From NCBI GenBank assembly GCA_014905825.1, contig JACGCN010000036.1:1-64000 (forward strand): 64,000 bases of DNA, in the 5' to 3' direction. Source of the stretch: Lyophyllum atratum (taxonomy: Eukaryota > Basidiomycota > Agaricomycetes > Agaricales > Lyophyllaceae). This document shows positions 34,757 to 46,532 of the stretch, piece by piece. The position numbers were made by a program, and so were the translations under genes. The notes under the pieces were generated by a model. It searched no databases, was not told the DNA's origin, and saw nothing but the letters and a program-made list of their open reading frames with translations. Each line of letters opens with the position of its first letter. Positions within the stretch are counted from its first letter, which is position 1.

Positions 34757-36167
34757 GTCATGGCACAACGGCCTCGCGCCCGTCCAAATTACACCTCGAA
34801 TGTCAACTCCACACTGCTCTCGACGACAGGTAAGACCGCCTCCGTGAACGGAACCCTTCGAAACCACCTGACGACGTCAGTCTACCAGCTACAGCCTCCA
34901 GGCTTGAAACACCTAGACTTGCATCTCTCGCCAGCCGTTACGCGCAGTTCTCCCATGACGATGGGAGAAAGTTCTGGCAGGGCATGGGCGGATAGGTCAC
35001 AGGAGAGCCACTGGGGCCCTGTTCTCGTTCATCCGTTTCTGTACGCTCGTCGGGCTGCTCCGAACGCGCCGAGGGTACCCACCATCCCATTGCCTGCGCC
35101 AACATCACCTGCCCTCGAAGACAACTACGAAGATCTGTATGGTGCGCTGGAGCCTGCTGCACCCCAACCTCGACGTCCTGCCCATCGGGCGTGACTAGTT
35201 TGCGGAGACTACGGGGCCGATCGTACTCTTGTACGTCCTTTCCACTTCCTTCAGTTCCCTTTTCCTTAACGCTCCTCCTCCAGGTCTCCCTCTCGCCCCA
35301 CTACATCCCATCCAACACACACCTCGTATCCTTATACCGTCACTGCGAGGACAATGACACTCGTCAGTGCCCCCGCTTCTTGTTGTCGACTTCAACGAGC
35401 GTTGGTTCGACCTACATACCACGTACGACCTTCATGATCAGCCCGACCGAACGAGCAGACGCATAACTCGTAGCGAGCACCAGTAATTCCTCGGGCCACA
35501 CACATACCCAAACCACGAAGAAACCTCTCTTCCCAACCGTCGGGCCGTCCCAGAAACGGAACCAGAAGTAAAACAGTCATGGACCGGGACCTCCTCCCTT
35601 CCTCGCCCTCGCCCTCGTCCCACTCCTATCCCCAAGTCTACGATACATCAACCTCCTTTCCCACCGTCACTCCGCCACCATACTTCCGAGGAGCATCGCC
35701 CGCAGCGCATATACTTCGTTTCGAAGACACGTCAAATGCCATCTCGCAGGTCTCAGGCTCCGACCATCGCCGCTGGGGGAGGAGTAGATCCGCCACTGCA
35801 CCCAGGGCTATCTCGGACTTGGATACGCACATATTCGCGCCGCCAGTCCCGTGTGGGTCTTGGAAAAGTCCCAAGTCGACCCTTCTACCTTGGTGAACCT
35901 TGCAGGGGAGAAATTCCCGTGGCCAGCCGGTCTCGGGGAGCATGGAAGGGAGGGGAAGGATACGCCGGGGGTTTTACATGGCGGAGTAAGGATCGGAGGC
36001 ATGTGGAGGATCCGGCGCGGGGGCTGGGAAATGTGTATATCCCGTTCGTCGTCTTTCGTGTTCTTCTCGTTGGGTTGAAGGCTGACGGGGTCATAGTCAG
36101 ATATCCGAAGAGGAAGGGAGGGAAGACTCAGCCGAGCGGTCTCAGCGAGGTTGAGGTTGAAGAATAG
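34757..36167 (+). CDS. Uncertain low-complexity gene candidate
   Basis: This is a weak candidate. An ATG at 34757 opens a Pro/Ala/Ser-rich frame to 35194, and an ATG at 35579 opens a second one to 35896 ending in DTHIFAPPVPCGSWKSP. The motif THIFAPPV also occurs in the GATA-like protein (near 21800-21860), so part of this locus may be a remnant of a related gene. No zinc-finger Cys pairs are visible downstream and the splicing cannot be fixed from sequence. It may be a pseudogene. Confidence 0.25.
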
Positions 36168-37148
36168 GGGGACAAGGGTGATTTATCGTGAATTGGATGG
36201 TATTGTTACGTACCCTCTCTCGTATTCCATCTCTCGTTCCTGCTGTACGTGTGCCACAATAGACTGCTTATATGCGGTCACCCTCTGCTCCAATGCTCAT
36301 TCGTCCATGACTACATTGTGGGTGACTCTCCATGGAGCTGTACACCTTTCGTCGTGCTTGAAGTTTGAAACCTCACCAGGACTGTATCATGTCCGGTTTC
36401 TGGTATAACTTGTATGTGTCATAACGTCGCGACGCACTGCATAATCGCCCAACCACCAAATGTAGATCTCTTTGGACTCGGCGAGCAGCCCTAGCCCGTC
36501 GACTCACGGGGTCTGTCCCGACAGCGCCTGTTCGAACTTGGAACTTTGTGCCTCTTTCCCGACCACTCCCAAAATTCATTCAGATTCCGAGCTTCACCGT
36601 GACGCCGCCGCTCTTGGTTCCATTTCATCACCAGCAAAGCGCGAGATAATCGATCTGTACGATTGATTCTCTTCTCTCTTGATCACTCTGGAACAATCTT
36701 TACGGTTTCCGCTCGTTTCGCACTTAGCGATGTCTTCCACTACTAGGGTAAGTCATGGGTAGGACTAGAACTTTGTCTTTCGGGGTCGATCCTCACGTAT
36801 CATGGGGTTCGTCCCATTCACCCTGCCAGTGTCGCGTTACTCACTTACGCCGTTATGTCAACGCTGGTAGAGCGAACTTTAAAAAGGGTACCGCGATGGA
36901 CTTGACGTTCAGCGTAGTCAGCCCTGACATCGTCGACGTGAATACCTGATACCACCTCTCGACCGGACAACACCAGTGTGGACGGGACGGAGTTCAGCTA
37001 TACTTATTGTAAAATTAGGAGATGGAGAGAGATTGCCCAGGGGCGTTCTGTCGAGCTTTCGGCGTAATTCAAAATGTGCAGATATAGTCGTTTGGTACCC
37101 TTCCTGTACTCGAATTGCCTATCCGACGGAGTCCGCTTGGTCTATAGC
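36168..37148. other. Intergenic, one possible small exon
   Basis: A pyrimidine-rich stretch (ttctcttctctcttgatcactc) is followed by ATGTCTTCCACTACTAG and a good donor (GGTAAGT) at about 36730-36750. This could be the first exon of a small gene, but I cannot find its continuation. Confidence 0.3.
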
Positions 37149-39543
37149 TCATGTTCTCTTGCCGCACTTATGCATCCTCTTATGTTCCCCCCATCCCTCC
37201 TTCTGGCAATCGGGATTGCAGAAAAACGCTCGACCGTTACAGGTCCCTGGAATAAAGCAGACCGCATCAGTCGACAGAACAAGTCCAGCAAAAGAAGCTC
37301 AACGCACCACCGCACTTCCTCCAAGAACCCGTATCTCCGCAATTGAAGCAACGCTGCCAAGGACCCGCCTTGGCCGTTCTCGCCTCCTCCTCCAAATTCA
37401 CACCCTCAAAATACCCTCCGGGCTCGTCGATCAACAGCTGCCAGACGTCCCCGAAGCTGCGCGAGATATAGTCACCCCTGCTGGGCACGAAGTCCGTGTT
37501 GGTGAACCCGCCGAACAGGTACGTCTTCCCCGTGGCGGGGTCAGACAGGAGGTGCGCCTGGCAGCGGTACGTAGGGAAGCCGCGCGTCAGGACCTGCTTC
37601 CATTTCGGCTGTCCAGCCGTGTCCGTGACCGAGGGGCTTGTCAAGGGCTTTTCGGACGGAGGAGACGCGGGATCGGGGGGACTGTAGATGAAGGTATCGG
37701 CGAAGTAGGAGAACTCGAATTGCTGGCGCTTCGAGAGGAAGGTCGTCGGCAGGCCGGGATTGTACCCGCCAAACACAATGACTTTGTCTAGCTTCTCGTT
37801 CTGTTCCGATTCCGACCGTCAGCTAAACGAAGTAACGCAAAAGATTACGAGAAAGACTCACGTATGTGCACCCCATCTCGGTCCTGGGGCAGGGTGGGTT
37901 CCCCGCAAGCCGTTCGCGGCGCCATTTCTCCTCTTTGATATCCCAGCTCCACATGTCTTCGAACGAATACGCCTGCGTCGAGCCATGCGGCTCCCCGCGG
38001 AGACTCGCACCCTGCCTATCACACTGCCCAAAAAGCACATAGAAGCGCTTCTTATCCCTGCTTGCCCAGCTCCCCGGTGTCTTGCGCGGGCCGGGGCACG
38101 AGTAGTCGTTGTCCGGGGGCGGCATGACGTATCCTGACAGGCGCCGCCAGACATTGGTCTTGAGGTCGAGCTCCATGAAGAGGTTGCACCCGATGTTCGT
38201 GTTTTTGTGCGAGCCCCCGAACACGTACAGCTTGTCGCCGATGATCTGTTGTGCGGAGTCCCGGAGGAGTTGTCCTGGCCATGGCCAATTTCCGACGACA
38301 CCGGCTCGCTCGTCAGCGCGAGTGGGGGTGTATTTCGTAGGAAAGGTGCCCCATTTCTCGGTCACGAGGTCAAAGTAATCCATCCGCTGGCGGCCGGTGT
38401 AGAGAAGGGCTCTGTCGTTGTGGACGACCATATGCCAGTTTATGAAGGCGCCGGAGGAGGACATGGGGAGTGGGTAATCGGGAAGGGGTTTCCATGCGTC
38501 GAGCTTTTCGAGGTCCAGACACCAGAAGTCTCGGTAGAAAGGCCCAAGTCCTGATTTTTGACCACCCGCGACGTATAGACGGCCTTCAGGGATGAGTGAG
38601 ACAAAGTTACAATCTATATGATGCGCCAACTTACTTTTCCAAATGAAGCTCGCGAAAGCGAACCTGGCAAGTACACGGGCGGTCGATTTGACGGGAAGCT
38701 TGGCCCAGGATCCACGAACCTGGAGATCTGGGTTTTTGAGCTCTAGTCGCGCCGTCATGTTGGGATCCGGATGGCGAAGTTGAGTTAGCTCTGCCGCCTT
38801 CTCGGTACTGGCCTCGGCCATGGTGCGTGGGGTTTTATGGGGAGCCGGCATGTTCACGATGGAGGTGTTTGCGACCCATCGGCGGTGTGAACCTGCACCA
38901 GTGTTGTCCAGAGACAGATACACCTCTGAAGTGGCAGACAGCCCCACGACACGTCGATACGTGAGTTCGGGAAGATCAAGCCCAAGGTCTATCCAATCTA
39001 AAGTTACAATTCGAAGTAGTTAGCCATAGTAGGTGTGTGTTTGAGAAGAGCTGACTTACCGTACAATGGTTTCTCCGTGGTATAAAAGTAGGTATTTCTG
39101 TACAACACCGCGACCTCGTCCAGCCAGGCGAGTGCCTACAATGTCCGGAAATCCATGTCAGGTGCGAGAGTAGGAGAAAAGAACTCGAATTACTCACACT
39201 CTCAGTATCACCTTCCTTCAAAAGACATTTCGCCAGACCATTGCAGCAACCCATCAAGTTCGCTCTATCATATGGGTTCATGGAGATGTACAACTCGGTA
39301 CGGACACCTCCATCCCCCGCGCCCGGAACACCTGGTATTCTGTATTGTGGGCCGACGACCTTCAACGCACTGTCCCAGTAGGATTTCTTGGCCTCTGCGT
39401 ATTTTCCTGCTTTAAAAAGGTTATCGCCTTCACGACTGAAAAAAAAATTGTATGAGCGAAGCTATTCTTCCCCGAACGAATGAGCTTACTCACCAAGTCA
39501 TACTCCCATCTAACATCAATCGCTGAATCGTCGAGAAGTCCAT
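37149..39543 (-). CDS. TPR-Kelch-MYND protein
   Basis: This multi-exon gene starts at the ATG at 39543 (MDFSTIQRLMLDG). After the first intron comes a TPR-like part (REGDNLFKAGKYAEAKKSYW, LMGCCNGLAKCLLKEGDTE). Then come Kelch blades (GRLYVAGGQKSG, DKLYVFGGSHKNT, VIVFGGYNPGLP, KTYLFGGFTNTDF). The C-terminus is a MYND zinc finger: CFNCGDTGSWRKCGG, then after a 60-bp intron TCNGRAFFCNPDC and EHKRMHKC. Without that last intron the finger would look truncated by a stop. This architecture is common in Agaricomycetes and probably mediates protein interactions; substrates are unknown. Confidence 0.8.
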
Positions 39544-40147
39544 CCTTCCGCACTTCCTGCTTGCCGTCGTCGTGGTACGAGAGAGAAACGAGGATGCATG
39601 GCCGTGAGCCGTCGAGGGAAGATATGTTCGTCCGAAATTGGACATGGGTCCTCACGTGGCTATCCCGCGTGTCTCATCCCGCGTGTCTCATACACGTGAT
39701 TCTAACGCGCCAGAAAAAGCGCGTCAGGACTCGATATCGAACCCAAACCCCGACCGTAAACTTACCATCAGCTCACTCAATCTGGGCGATATAGGACGCC
39801 ACAAGCTTGTCTTCCTTTGCTATCGTCGCCTGTTCATACGAGACAAATTCCCATCTTATCAATCGCGTCCATTATATCATCCCACCACGGCTCAGGTCAT
39901 CCAGGGACCAGAAAGCAGATACTTAGAAGAGTTTCCGAAATCCTTGCAGTCGCAAGGGCGCTAGTAGTAGAAAACGCACTGGATATCTTCGTCTCGTGTA
40001 CCAGGCCCCCCGAGTTAACATTCGCTGCTGGAACGGATGCAAATCAATAAGATGACGCGCCACGGCGCATTCGGTCTCACACCTTCCATCCAAGTGACGT
40101 CACGTAATACTTATATCGACCAAGGGTATCGTGTCCTTGCGCCCCTT
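39544..40147. other. Divergent intergenic region
   Basis: About 600 bp lie between the starts of the TPR-Kelch-MYND gene and the membrane protein gene, so both promoters should be here. I see no further gene. Confidence 0.5.
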
Positions 40148-41039
40148 ATGACTCTCATCAGCCGAGCATACACCGCGCTAATCGTTGTCTCTTATATTCC
40201 CTTCAGCAATGCACAAAACGGAGGGGGGAGAGGATACGGCTATGGCAACAGGGTAGGAAGAATCGTGGGAGGCACCATCGCCGGTCCGTTCCATCCCATC
40301 CCCCTTCCAACTACCCCGAACCCACACCTCTAACCCTCATCCCCATCGGTTAAAAAGGCGTCGTATGCCTCATGTTAATCTTCCTCTTCTGCTGCCCCCT
40401 CCTTCTCGCCCTTTCAGGACGGCGACCACGTCGCGGGCTCGGAGCAGGGCCCATTTCCGCACGTCCACCGCCCATGTTTCTGGGCGGGCCGTTTGGGGGT
40501 CCGTGGTTCAAATCGCAGCAGCGACAGGGGCCGCCTCCGCCGGACCAGTCGTGGGGACAGGGCCCACCGCAGCAGCAGCAACGGTTTGGGGGCGGGCAAC
40601 CTCAGTACAGCAACGAATATCCACCACCGGGTGGGCCTATGCCTCCGCCGCCTTATAATCCTGACGGGTCTAGGTCTTACGATGCAGTACGTCGTTGGCT
40701 TGAGCAGAGCTAGTCTAGAGAATTTGACGTTGGTATCTATAGGGAGCGGAGCCACGGGCATCTGGTGGCCAGTACGCACCGGTGAATCTAGTATATCCCC
40801 CGATGACGCAGCCTCTCCGCTCACTTCCCGAAACAGCCCCCTGGTCCACCGCCACCCGCACACATGAAGGTATCCCTTCCGTTCCAGTCTTCGAAAATAA
40901 TGGGCTTCAATGTTTTTACAGAATGACAGCGGCTTCAGGCCCAGTCATGAAAATCGACGCTAGTGATGGATCACGTACACCCCTTTATGGACCTCGCATC
41001 TCAATTTATAATAGCTTATACCTTCTTCTATTTGTTTAG
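40148..41039 (+). CDS. Pro/Gln-rich single-pass membrane protein
   Basis: Exon 1 (40148-40283) encodes a hydrophobic N-terminus like a signal peptide (ALIVVSYIPFSNAQ) and a Gly/Tyr-rich stretch. Exon 2 (40358-40686) restores the frame as GGTIAG-VVCLMLIFLFCC, a single transmembrane segment, then a basic RRPRRG and a Pro/Gln/Gly-rich tail (PPPPDQSWGQGPPQQQQ). A third exon from 40743 is likely (GGQYAPVNLVYPP) but its end is uncertain. The layout (signal, short ectodomain, one membrane span, disordered Pro-rich cytosolic tail) matches a common family of small mushroom membrane proteins without known function. Confidence 0.6.
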
Positions 41040-41648
41040 AATGTAGCGTTAGGCGTCGTCTATATTTTAATCAAAATTTCGTGGCGTACCTATAACGGCG
41101 ATTCATGTTATCCAGCTAAAGTCTTTTGCCCTTCATGTTTCACTCCTAATGACAAGTATTGACGGGATCAGCCTCTTCCGTTACGTTCTGATACCAGATA
41201 CTCATCAGTAGGTGTGGGCTGGATTATCGGGGGTAATCGATGAAGATATTACCCGTTCGAACGGACCTGAACTACCCCGAATGATGCCTGAGATCAAAGG
41301 CAATTACAGGCCGGCATAACCAAGGACGATCCCGTCCAACGAAGTTGGTGTATCGCTATGCTTACTTCGCGGGCTTCCTTGTACTGTCCTTTATTCGAAT
41401 CTTGATATATGGTACCTAGCGGTCGTTATCGTTGACTATCTATCTTAGCTGGAAAGGTGTTGACGTTCTTAGATTGTGGACCTTGACACCCATCGTCGAT
41501 CCTTGTGTCGGATACAAGGGTTACTAGTCATTACTCGGTCCTGTTAGTAAGTTCGGGTTATCGATTGAAACGTTACTTCGCTAGGCACATATGTACTGTT
41601 ATAGTCCAATCAAATCTCGAATCCGTCTTTCTTCGAGATCCACAATTC
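41040..41648. other. Intergenic, nothing recognised
   Basis: This lies between convergent genes. It holds AT-richer sequence, presumably 3' untranslated regions. No feature supported. Confidence 0.5.
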
Positions 41649-42594
41649 CTAGTTCTCCTTCACGTAGTCCGCCAGACGTCGCTTCCAAACAACTTTCTTC
41701 TCTGCATGAAGAAACAGTTCTTCATATCCCGCTGCTACAAGTTTCTCCAACTCGAGCAAGACCTCAGCGAGAAGAAAATGCGTGCCTTGCACCTGTTGCA
41801 TATCGAGATATTCTTGATCCGTGAGTCGCTGATGTGCGATCTTCCTTCCCAGGACTTCGTTGAATGTTTCAGCAGCCTTTGAAGATACGATATAAGCACA
41901 GAAAGACATGGGATGTCACGCGGAGACGTACCTCATCATAAGTAAGGAGCTCTGTCCCAACGAGTATGTGATCGGTGTTATGGCTCTTCTCGTCGACAGG
42001 GCGCTGAAGGCGACATCGACGATATCGTCGATCGATATGAGGAGCATCTTACCGCCTCCCCTTGCGCATTTGATGACTCCTCCGTCGCGGATGCCCTGCA
42101 CGAAATGTCGCCAGTGACCGAGGTTATCTATTGAAATTTCCATGACTCCGTCAGCACTACTTCGTACCGAAACGAAGGGAACCCGCACCCATGAACCAAG
42201 TCGGCCTCAAGATACAGTAATCCACACCAAGTTCCGTCACGTACTTCTGGACCCTTCCCATCTCCGGAACCCCCCTAGGCGTGGAGGTCTGAGTCGATGT
42301 AATGAGAACAAGTCGCTTCACCCCTTTCTCGAGGGCAAGTTCAATGAACGGCTTCATCTCCCCAAGCATATCGTATACGCGGGGAACGAGGAGGTAGATG
42401 CGATCGATGGTAGAATCGGCTTTGAAATGGTTCTCGTGGGTGGAAGGATCGGACCAGTTGAATATCACGCATTTGAACAACTCTGGGACCGGTTTCGAGC
42501 GGGTGGTGACTAAATCGGAGTGGTTGGCGTCATGCAGGGGTTTCGCGAGGCGCAAGCCGGTTTTTTCGGTCCCGCCGGTGACGAGTATCGTCAT
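41649..42594 (-). CDS. NmrA-like/EasG-type NAD(P)-dependent oxidoreductase
   Basis: The start at 42594 gives MTILVTGGTEKTGLRLAKPL, an NAD(P)-binding Rossmann start of the NmrA type. Further matches are FNWSDPSTHENHF, KRLVLITSTQT, VDYCILRPTWFM, DNLGHWRHFVQGIRDGGVI, LLISIDDIVDVAFSAL, and at the end ETFNEVLGRKIAHQRLTDQEY. This order and the C-terminal part match the family that includes the ergot alkaloid protein EasG/FgaFS, which is frequent in basidiomycetes without ergot alkaloids. It has at least three exons. The nucleotide-binding motif reads GGTEKTG instead of the usual GGTGKTG-like form, a small deviation. The real substrate is not predictable; no ergot alkaloid genes are nearby. Confidence 0.75.
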
Positions 42595-43619
42595 CGAGTA
42601 AGGGCTGGTTCAGGATGGTTGAGCCAGCGCTGCACTTTTATAGTTCGACGCGGCTTTCCATGTACGCGAGCAATGATATTCTGGTTCCTGGGGAGGAACC
42701 ATATGTAGCAAACGCCCCGTCATCAACCCGTTGCGTAAGCGTGACATCGTCATCATCGTTATCGTCCAGGAGGTACACTTGCAGGGATCGCCCGACCCTT
42801 CGTCGACGTGGCAAAGCCTCTTAGCAGGAGCTGACATGGGTGAATGGGAGGAGATGAGTGAAGTTGTAGATACCTCCGCCACATGAGATCGTATGTCAGT
42901 CTGTGTAGTATCCAATCGGTAGGTACTACGCAAACTTGGATCTTGTCCCGTATAATTGTGAAACCAATCAGGGCGTCGCATGGAGTAATGTTCTCTGATT
43001 CCAGTGGAAATACGAGGGCGACGATCCACTGGACCTTCAATCCTTGACCCTGGTCCTCAAAAAGACAGTTGGAGAAATAGGAACGCGTGCGCAAACATAG
43101 GAAAAGTTAAATGAACATCCTCTCGAGAATTTCGGGCGTTATAAGTTACCTTCCCCACAGTACATGGTACGTCTGTATCTCTTGGACCCTCGTCCGCAGC
43201 ACGGCGACTTGGCGACAATGTTGAACCCATCAGTCCGCGACGAAACTTGGAAGTTGCGGTGGCACGCCCAGCCGCAGAACCAAGACATTGCGTCAATAAA
43301 AATCTGCCATTCCATTTGGATCGAGTTAAAATTGCAGGCCTTCGAACGACTGCATGCTGGACAAGAGGAGTCAAGGATTGGTCAAGGAACCTCAGAAGAT
43401 CGGACGTGGGATAACGTCCTTGTTTGTTCGTCTTCCAGTCCCAACAAGAGACGAGATCGCCGGACTTTCCCGATCCGCCCACCTTGTCATCTACGTCCGT
43501 GTAGTCCAGGTGCGCGCCACGGGCTCTGACTTCCGCACGACTATGTCCCTCGCTGCCAGAATCATATATGTCGAATACCCGGGCTCAGATGGAGGTCTAC
43601 GCGAATTCTCAGTTCTGTG
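42595..43619. other. Upstream region, no clear gene
   Basis: Open frames on both strands (for example 43165-43529 plus) show no domain. It includes the promoter of the NmrA-like gene and possibly the decayed 5' part of the pseudogene that follows. Confidence 0.4.
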
Positions 43620-45171
43620 GGTTCTCTAAACCAATGTTAGCAACCCATCACGTTTCTTCGGGCCGAAACTCGTTGCAAGACGCTTTGAAGGATGGTCCCG
43701 ACGTCGTGACGCGTTCTTCCACGACTGAGATGTCAAAGAGTGCAAGCCTCTCATCTGCGGCTACCGAAGGGAGCGGCCGGCTTACTGCCTCCCATGATCA
43801 GGATATGCAAAGGCAGGTCGAAGACTATAATCAGTCGATCACGATCATCGTCTGGTACAAGACAGAGACGGAGGCGATCCGTTTACAGCATATGAACTCC
43901 ACATTCCCGTATTTCCAGCTGTCGCGGTTATCGTCTCTCGTGGCAGACTTCAGGTTGACAGCAGGATCGTATATCGACGCCTACGATCCCAACTCAGGGA
44001 AATGGGAGCAGCATACCATGAGCTCAGTCCGTCTCATAACTACCCAGCAGCGACAGCTGTACAAAGATGCGTCGGAGTCTTCTCGAGGGTCTGAGAGAAC
44101 ATCAGTGCGCAGGTCTTATCAGACGAGATACAGGAACAATCGAACGTCCTACCCCGGGCAGGAACGAAAGTCGAACCACAGAATAGTAAGCGGGCTCTTA
44201 AGCGATCCATGCCAGATGACTCTGCAGCTGGACTGTTCCAGAAGGCTCACATCTCCAACGATCACTACTCTCACACACATCAAGTCGCGGTCCCAGGTCC
44301 CTCGTCTCCTTACCAGAGACGTTTACCCCACATCCGACCGACCCAAGCGCACCCTCAACCACGTATATCTACCAGCCGCCCACCTACTACTCCCGCTCCC
44401 CGCAACAAACACCTCCTCTCCTGTACCACTCCCCAACTCCACGTCGGAAATCACCCTCCCCCCGCACCTCGCAAACCCCGAGGCGACTGCCCCCGTGATT
44501 CCGTACCACCCCCATCCGCCACCCAAACGCTGGCCCAACGATTACACCGTCTCCGAGCTCACCGCCGGCTTCGACTGCCCCCGTGATTCCGTACCACCCC
44601 CATCCGCCACCCAAACGCTGGCCCAACGATTACACCGTCTCCGAGCTCACCGCCGGCTTCAACGCCATGAACCGCCCGCAGGTAGCACCACGCCGATGAC
44701 GCAGCGCACGGCGTCCGAGCGCGTTTTCTGGAGTCGGTACGTGAAGAGCACGATGTGCCGGCACCGCGGGTGTGGCGGAAGGCGAAGGGACCTTTGGGGG
44801 AGCATTTTGAGTCGATGGGCCCGGATGACGAGACGGCGTGTTGAGGGGATTTTGTGAGGAGGATTGGGGGGAAGCCGCCGTCGAAGGCTGTTGTTGTCGA
44901 GGCTATCGGGGTCGGCGCGGGTGTGGATGCGCCCCAAGTGATACAGCCACGCTCGCGGGGGGCGATCTTGTATCAGACTCATCCGTCGGGTGAGATGATG
45001 GAGATTAATGGCATGATGGAATCGACACAGGCTCCAGCGATGCCGAGGCGGGTGGAGAGTGATAAGGCTGTGGTTGAGGAACCGGTCATGGCTTCGCTGC
45101 AGAATCCTGATGAGCAAGGTATTGTCGCTCGTCTAGCCATGTCAACGTGCTCTGACTTGGTTTCTCAATAA
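43620..45171 (+). pseudogene. Decayed member of a mushroom-specific gene family
   Basis: Recognisable pieces come in order but in different frames: ITIIVWYKTETEAIRLQHM, FPYFQLSRLSSLVADF, KWEQHTMSSVRLITTQQR, SLLEGLREHQCAGL, then SDEIQEQSNVLPRAGTKVEP, KRWPNDYTVSELTAGF, MTQRTASERVFWSRYVKST, and FESMGPDDETAC followed by an in-frame stop before GDFVRRIGGKPPSK. These belong to one Agaricomycete family that I have seen without an assigned function. At least four frame changes, an 88-bp tandem duplication and one nonsense codon separate them, and the gaps between pieces around 44065-44140 are too short for introns. The gene is therefore most likely dead, unless the assembly has errors here. Confidence 0.7.
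44485..44660. repeat. Perfect 88-bp tandem duplication
   Basis: The segments 44485-44572 and 44573-44660 are identical, base for base. The unit encodes the KRWPNDYTVSELTAGF block twice in different frames, because 88 is not a multiple of three. The perfect identity means that the event is recent or an assembly artefact. Confidence 0.9.
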
Positions 45172-45302
45172 GACGGTTCACTCCAGGGTGGACAAGTTGC
45201 ATAACACTATTCATTTCATCGGATACTACATCAAATTCTACATAAGGCCCTCTGAGGCTACTTGAACCCAGCCTAATTTGATAAGCTATAGTTTCTCTAC
45301 CT

Positions 45303-46532
45303 CTACCTCATCCACCACCCGGTCGTATCAATGGTGTGAAATCCCTGGAAAACTGCAGCTGTCGGTTCCGTACCCGAACGGTGATAGGTCAAAGACCCTC
45401 CCGAATCCGAGTCAGCTCTGTACGGGAACGAAAGTCTTCTGAGCTGTGGGCACGCGGTCATGAACGTCGATGCTACGCGGCGACACTGTGCGGGGCTCAA
45501 GGAATTTTCCTCCCAAGAAGAACTGTGTTCCCTGGGATTTGAAGGGTCAGGAGCCTCGCTCGATGGTAAATATAGTGCTTGCATCCTTGTATTGAGCACC
45601 AGGGTCTCCAGTCGTTGAAGACTTCTGACGGCATTGAGCAGATGCTGCTGTTCATCAACAGAGGTCTGTTGGAGCATTGATCAGTATTATTGGCGCACAA
45701 TAAGTATTCAAGTACTCACGACCGAGTCCGTCGTCACAAAAAATTGCAGCGTTAATGATACCAAGTCCGGAGTGTGCTCCCCAAGGCAGCTGATCATGTC
45801 TACCGCTGACCAGTTGACCAACGCTGCGTGCGTGTAGGTCAAGGTGTGGAGAGTGCGTGAAAGCCTTCTTAGAGCGGTGATGGCCCTTATGCCTGTATCC
45901 TTGTTATGTGGTGTGCTGAGGAAAACTAAGACAAGGCTATCGACAGGGCGAGTACCTAGGCAGCGGATTTTCGTAGGGTCGACAATGACTGCCTCCTGTA
46001 GGTTGGGGAGGACATGTGTCGGAAAAGATGAGACGGACCCGAGGAAGTCCATGCTTGGAACCCAATACTTTATATTTGGATGCCGGGATAGGAAGTCCCA
46101 CATATCCTCTGATGCGAAGCTAGGGGTTTGTCCTGCCAAGGATAAGAGGCTGAAAGTACAATCTTTGAGGGTCGCAGGATGAACCGAAGCGGTATGATTG
46201 TTCCCAGCCCCGAGAAGGAATAAATGCTTCAAGTTAACGATAGCCTTGAACGCCTCTGCAATCGTGTGTTGGCCGAAGTCGGGTGTTACGGGCTGCTCGA
46301 ATGAACATGGGAATTTCAGCGTGTTAACGCGATGTGCCTTTCGCGAGTCCTTCGCAACCGTGTTACACCATGACAGAGCCCTCCCCCGATCAATGGAGCC
46401 CGTATGAAGGTCAACGAAAAGGTAGAGGATATTCTCGGCTTCTTGCTGGAACACATGCGACACTCGAGCAAGAGATACGAGGTCTTGGTTGTTAGAAAAC
46501 TGGAAGATATTGTAGTAGAGCTCCACTGGCAT
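45303..46532 (-). CDS. F-box-like protein
   Basis: Two exons: 46532 to about 45718 and about 45665 to 45303, roughly 390 aa. The start MPVELYYNIFQFSNNQDLVSLARVSHVFQ fits the F-box-like motif of basidiomycete proteins. The rest has Leu-rich spacing (IVNLKHLFLLGAGNN, LPNLQEAVIVDP, LQRLETLVLNT, CPQLRRLSFPY), as in LRR-type substrate adaptors. It is probably a substrate receptor of an SCF ubiquitin ligase; the substrate is unknown. Such genes are very numerous in mushrooms. Confidence 0.7.

Noticed and set aside
41649..42594. An ergot alkaloid biosynthetic cluster around the EasG-like gene
   Set aside because: No prenyltransferase (DmaW-type), EasC/EasE/EasF-type or other pathway gene is nearby; single EasG-like genes are common in basidiomycetes.
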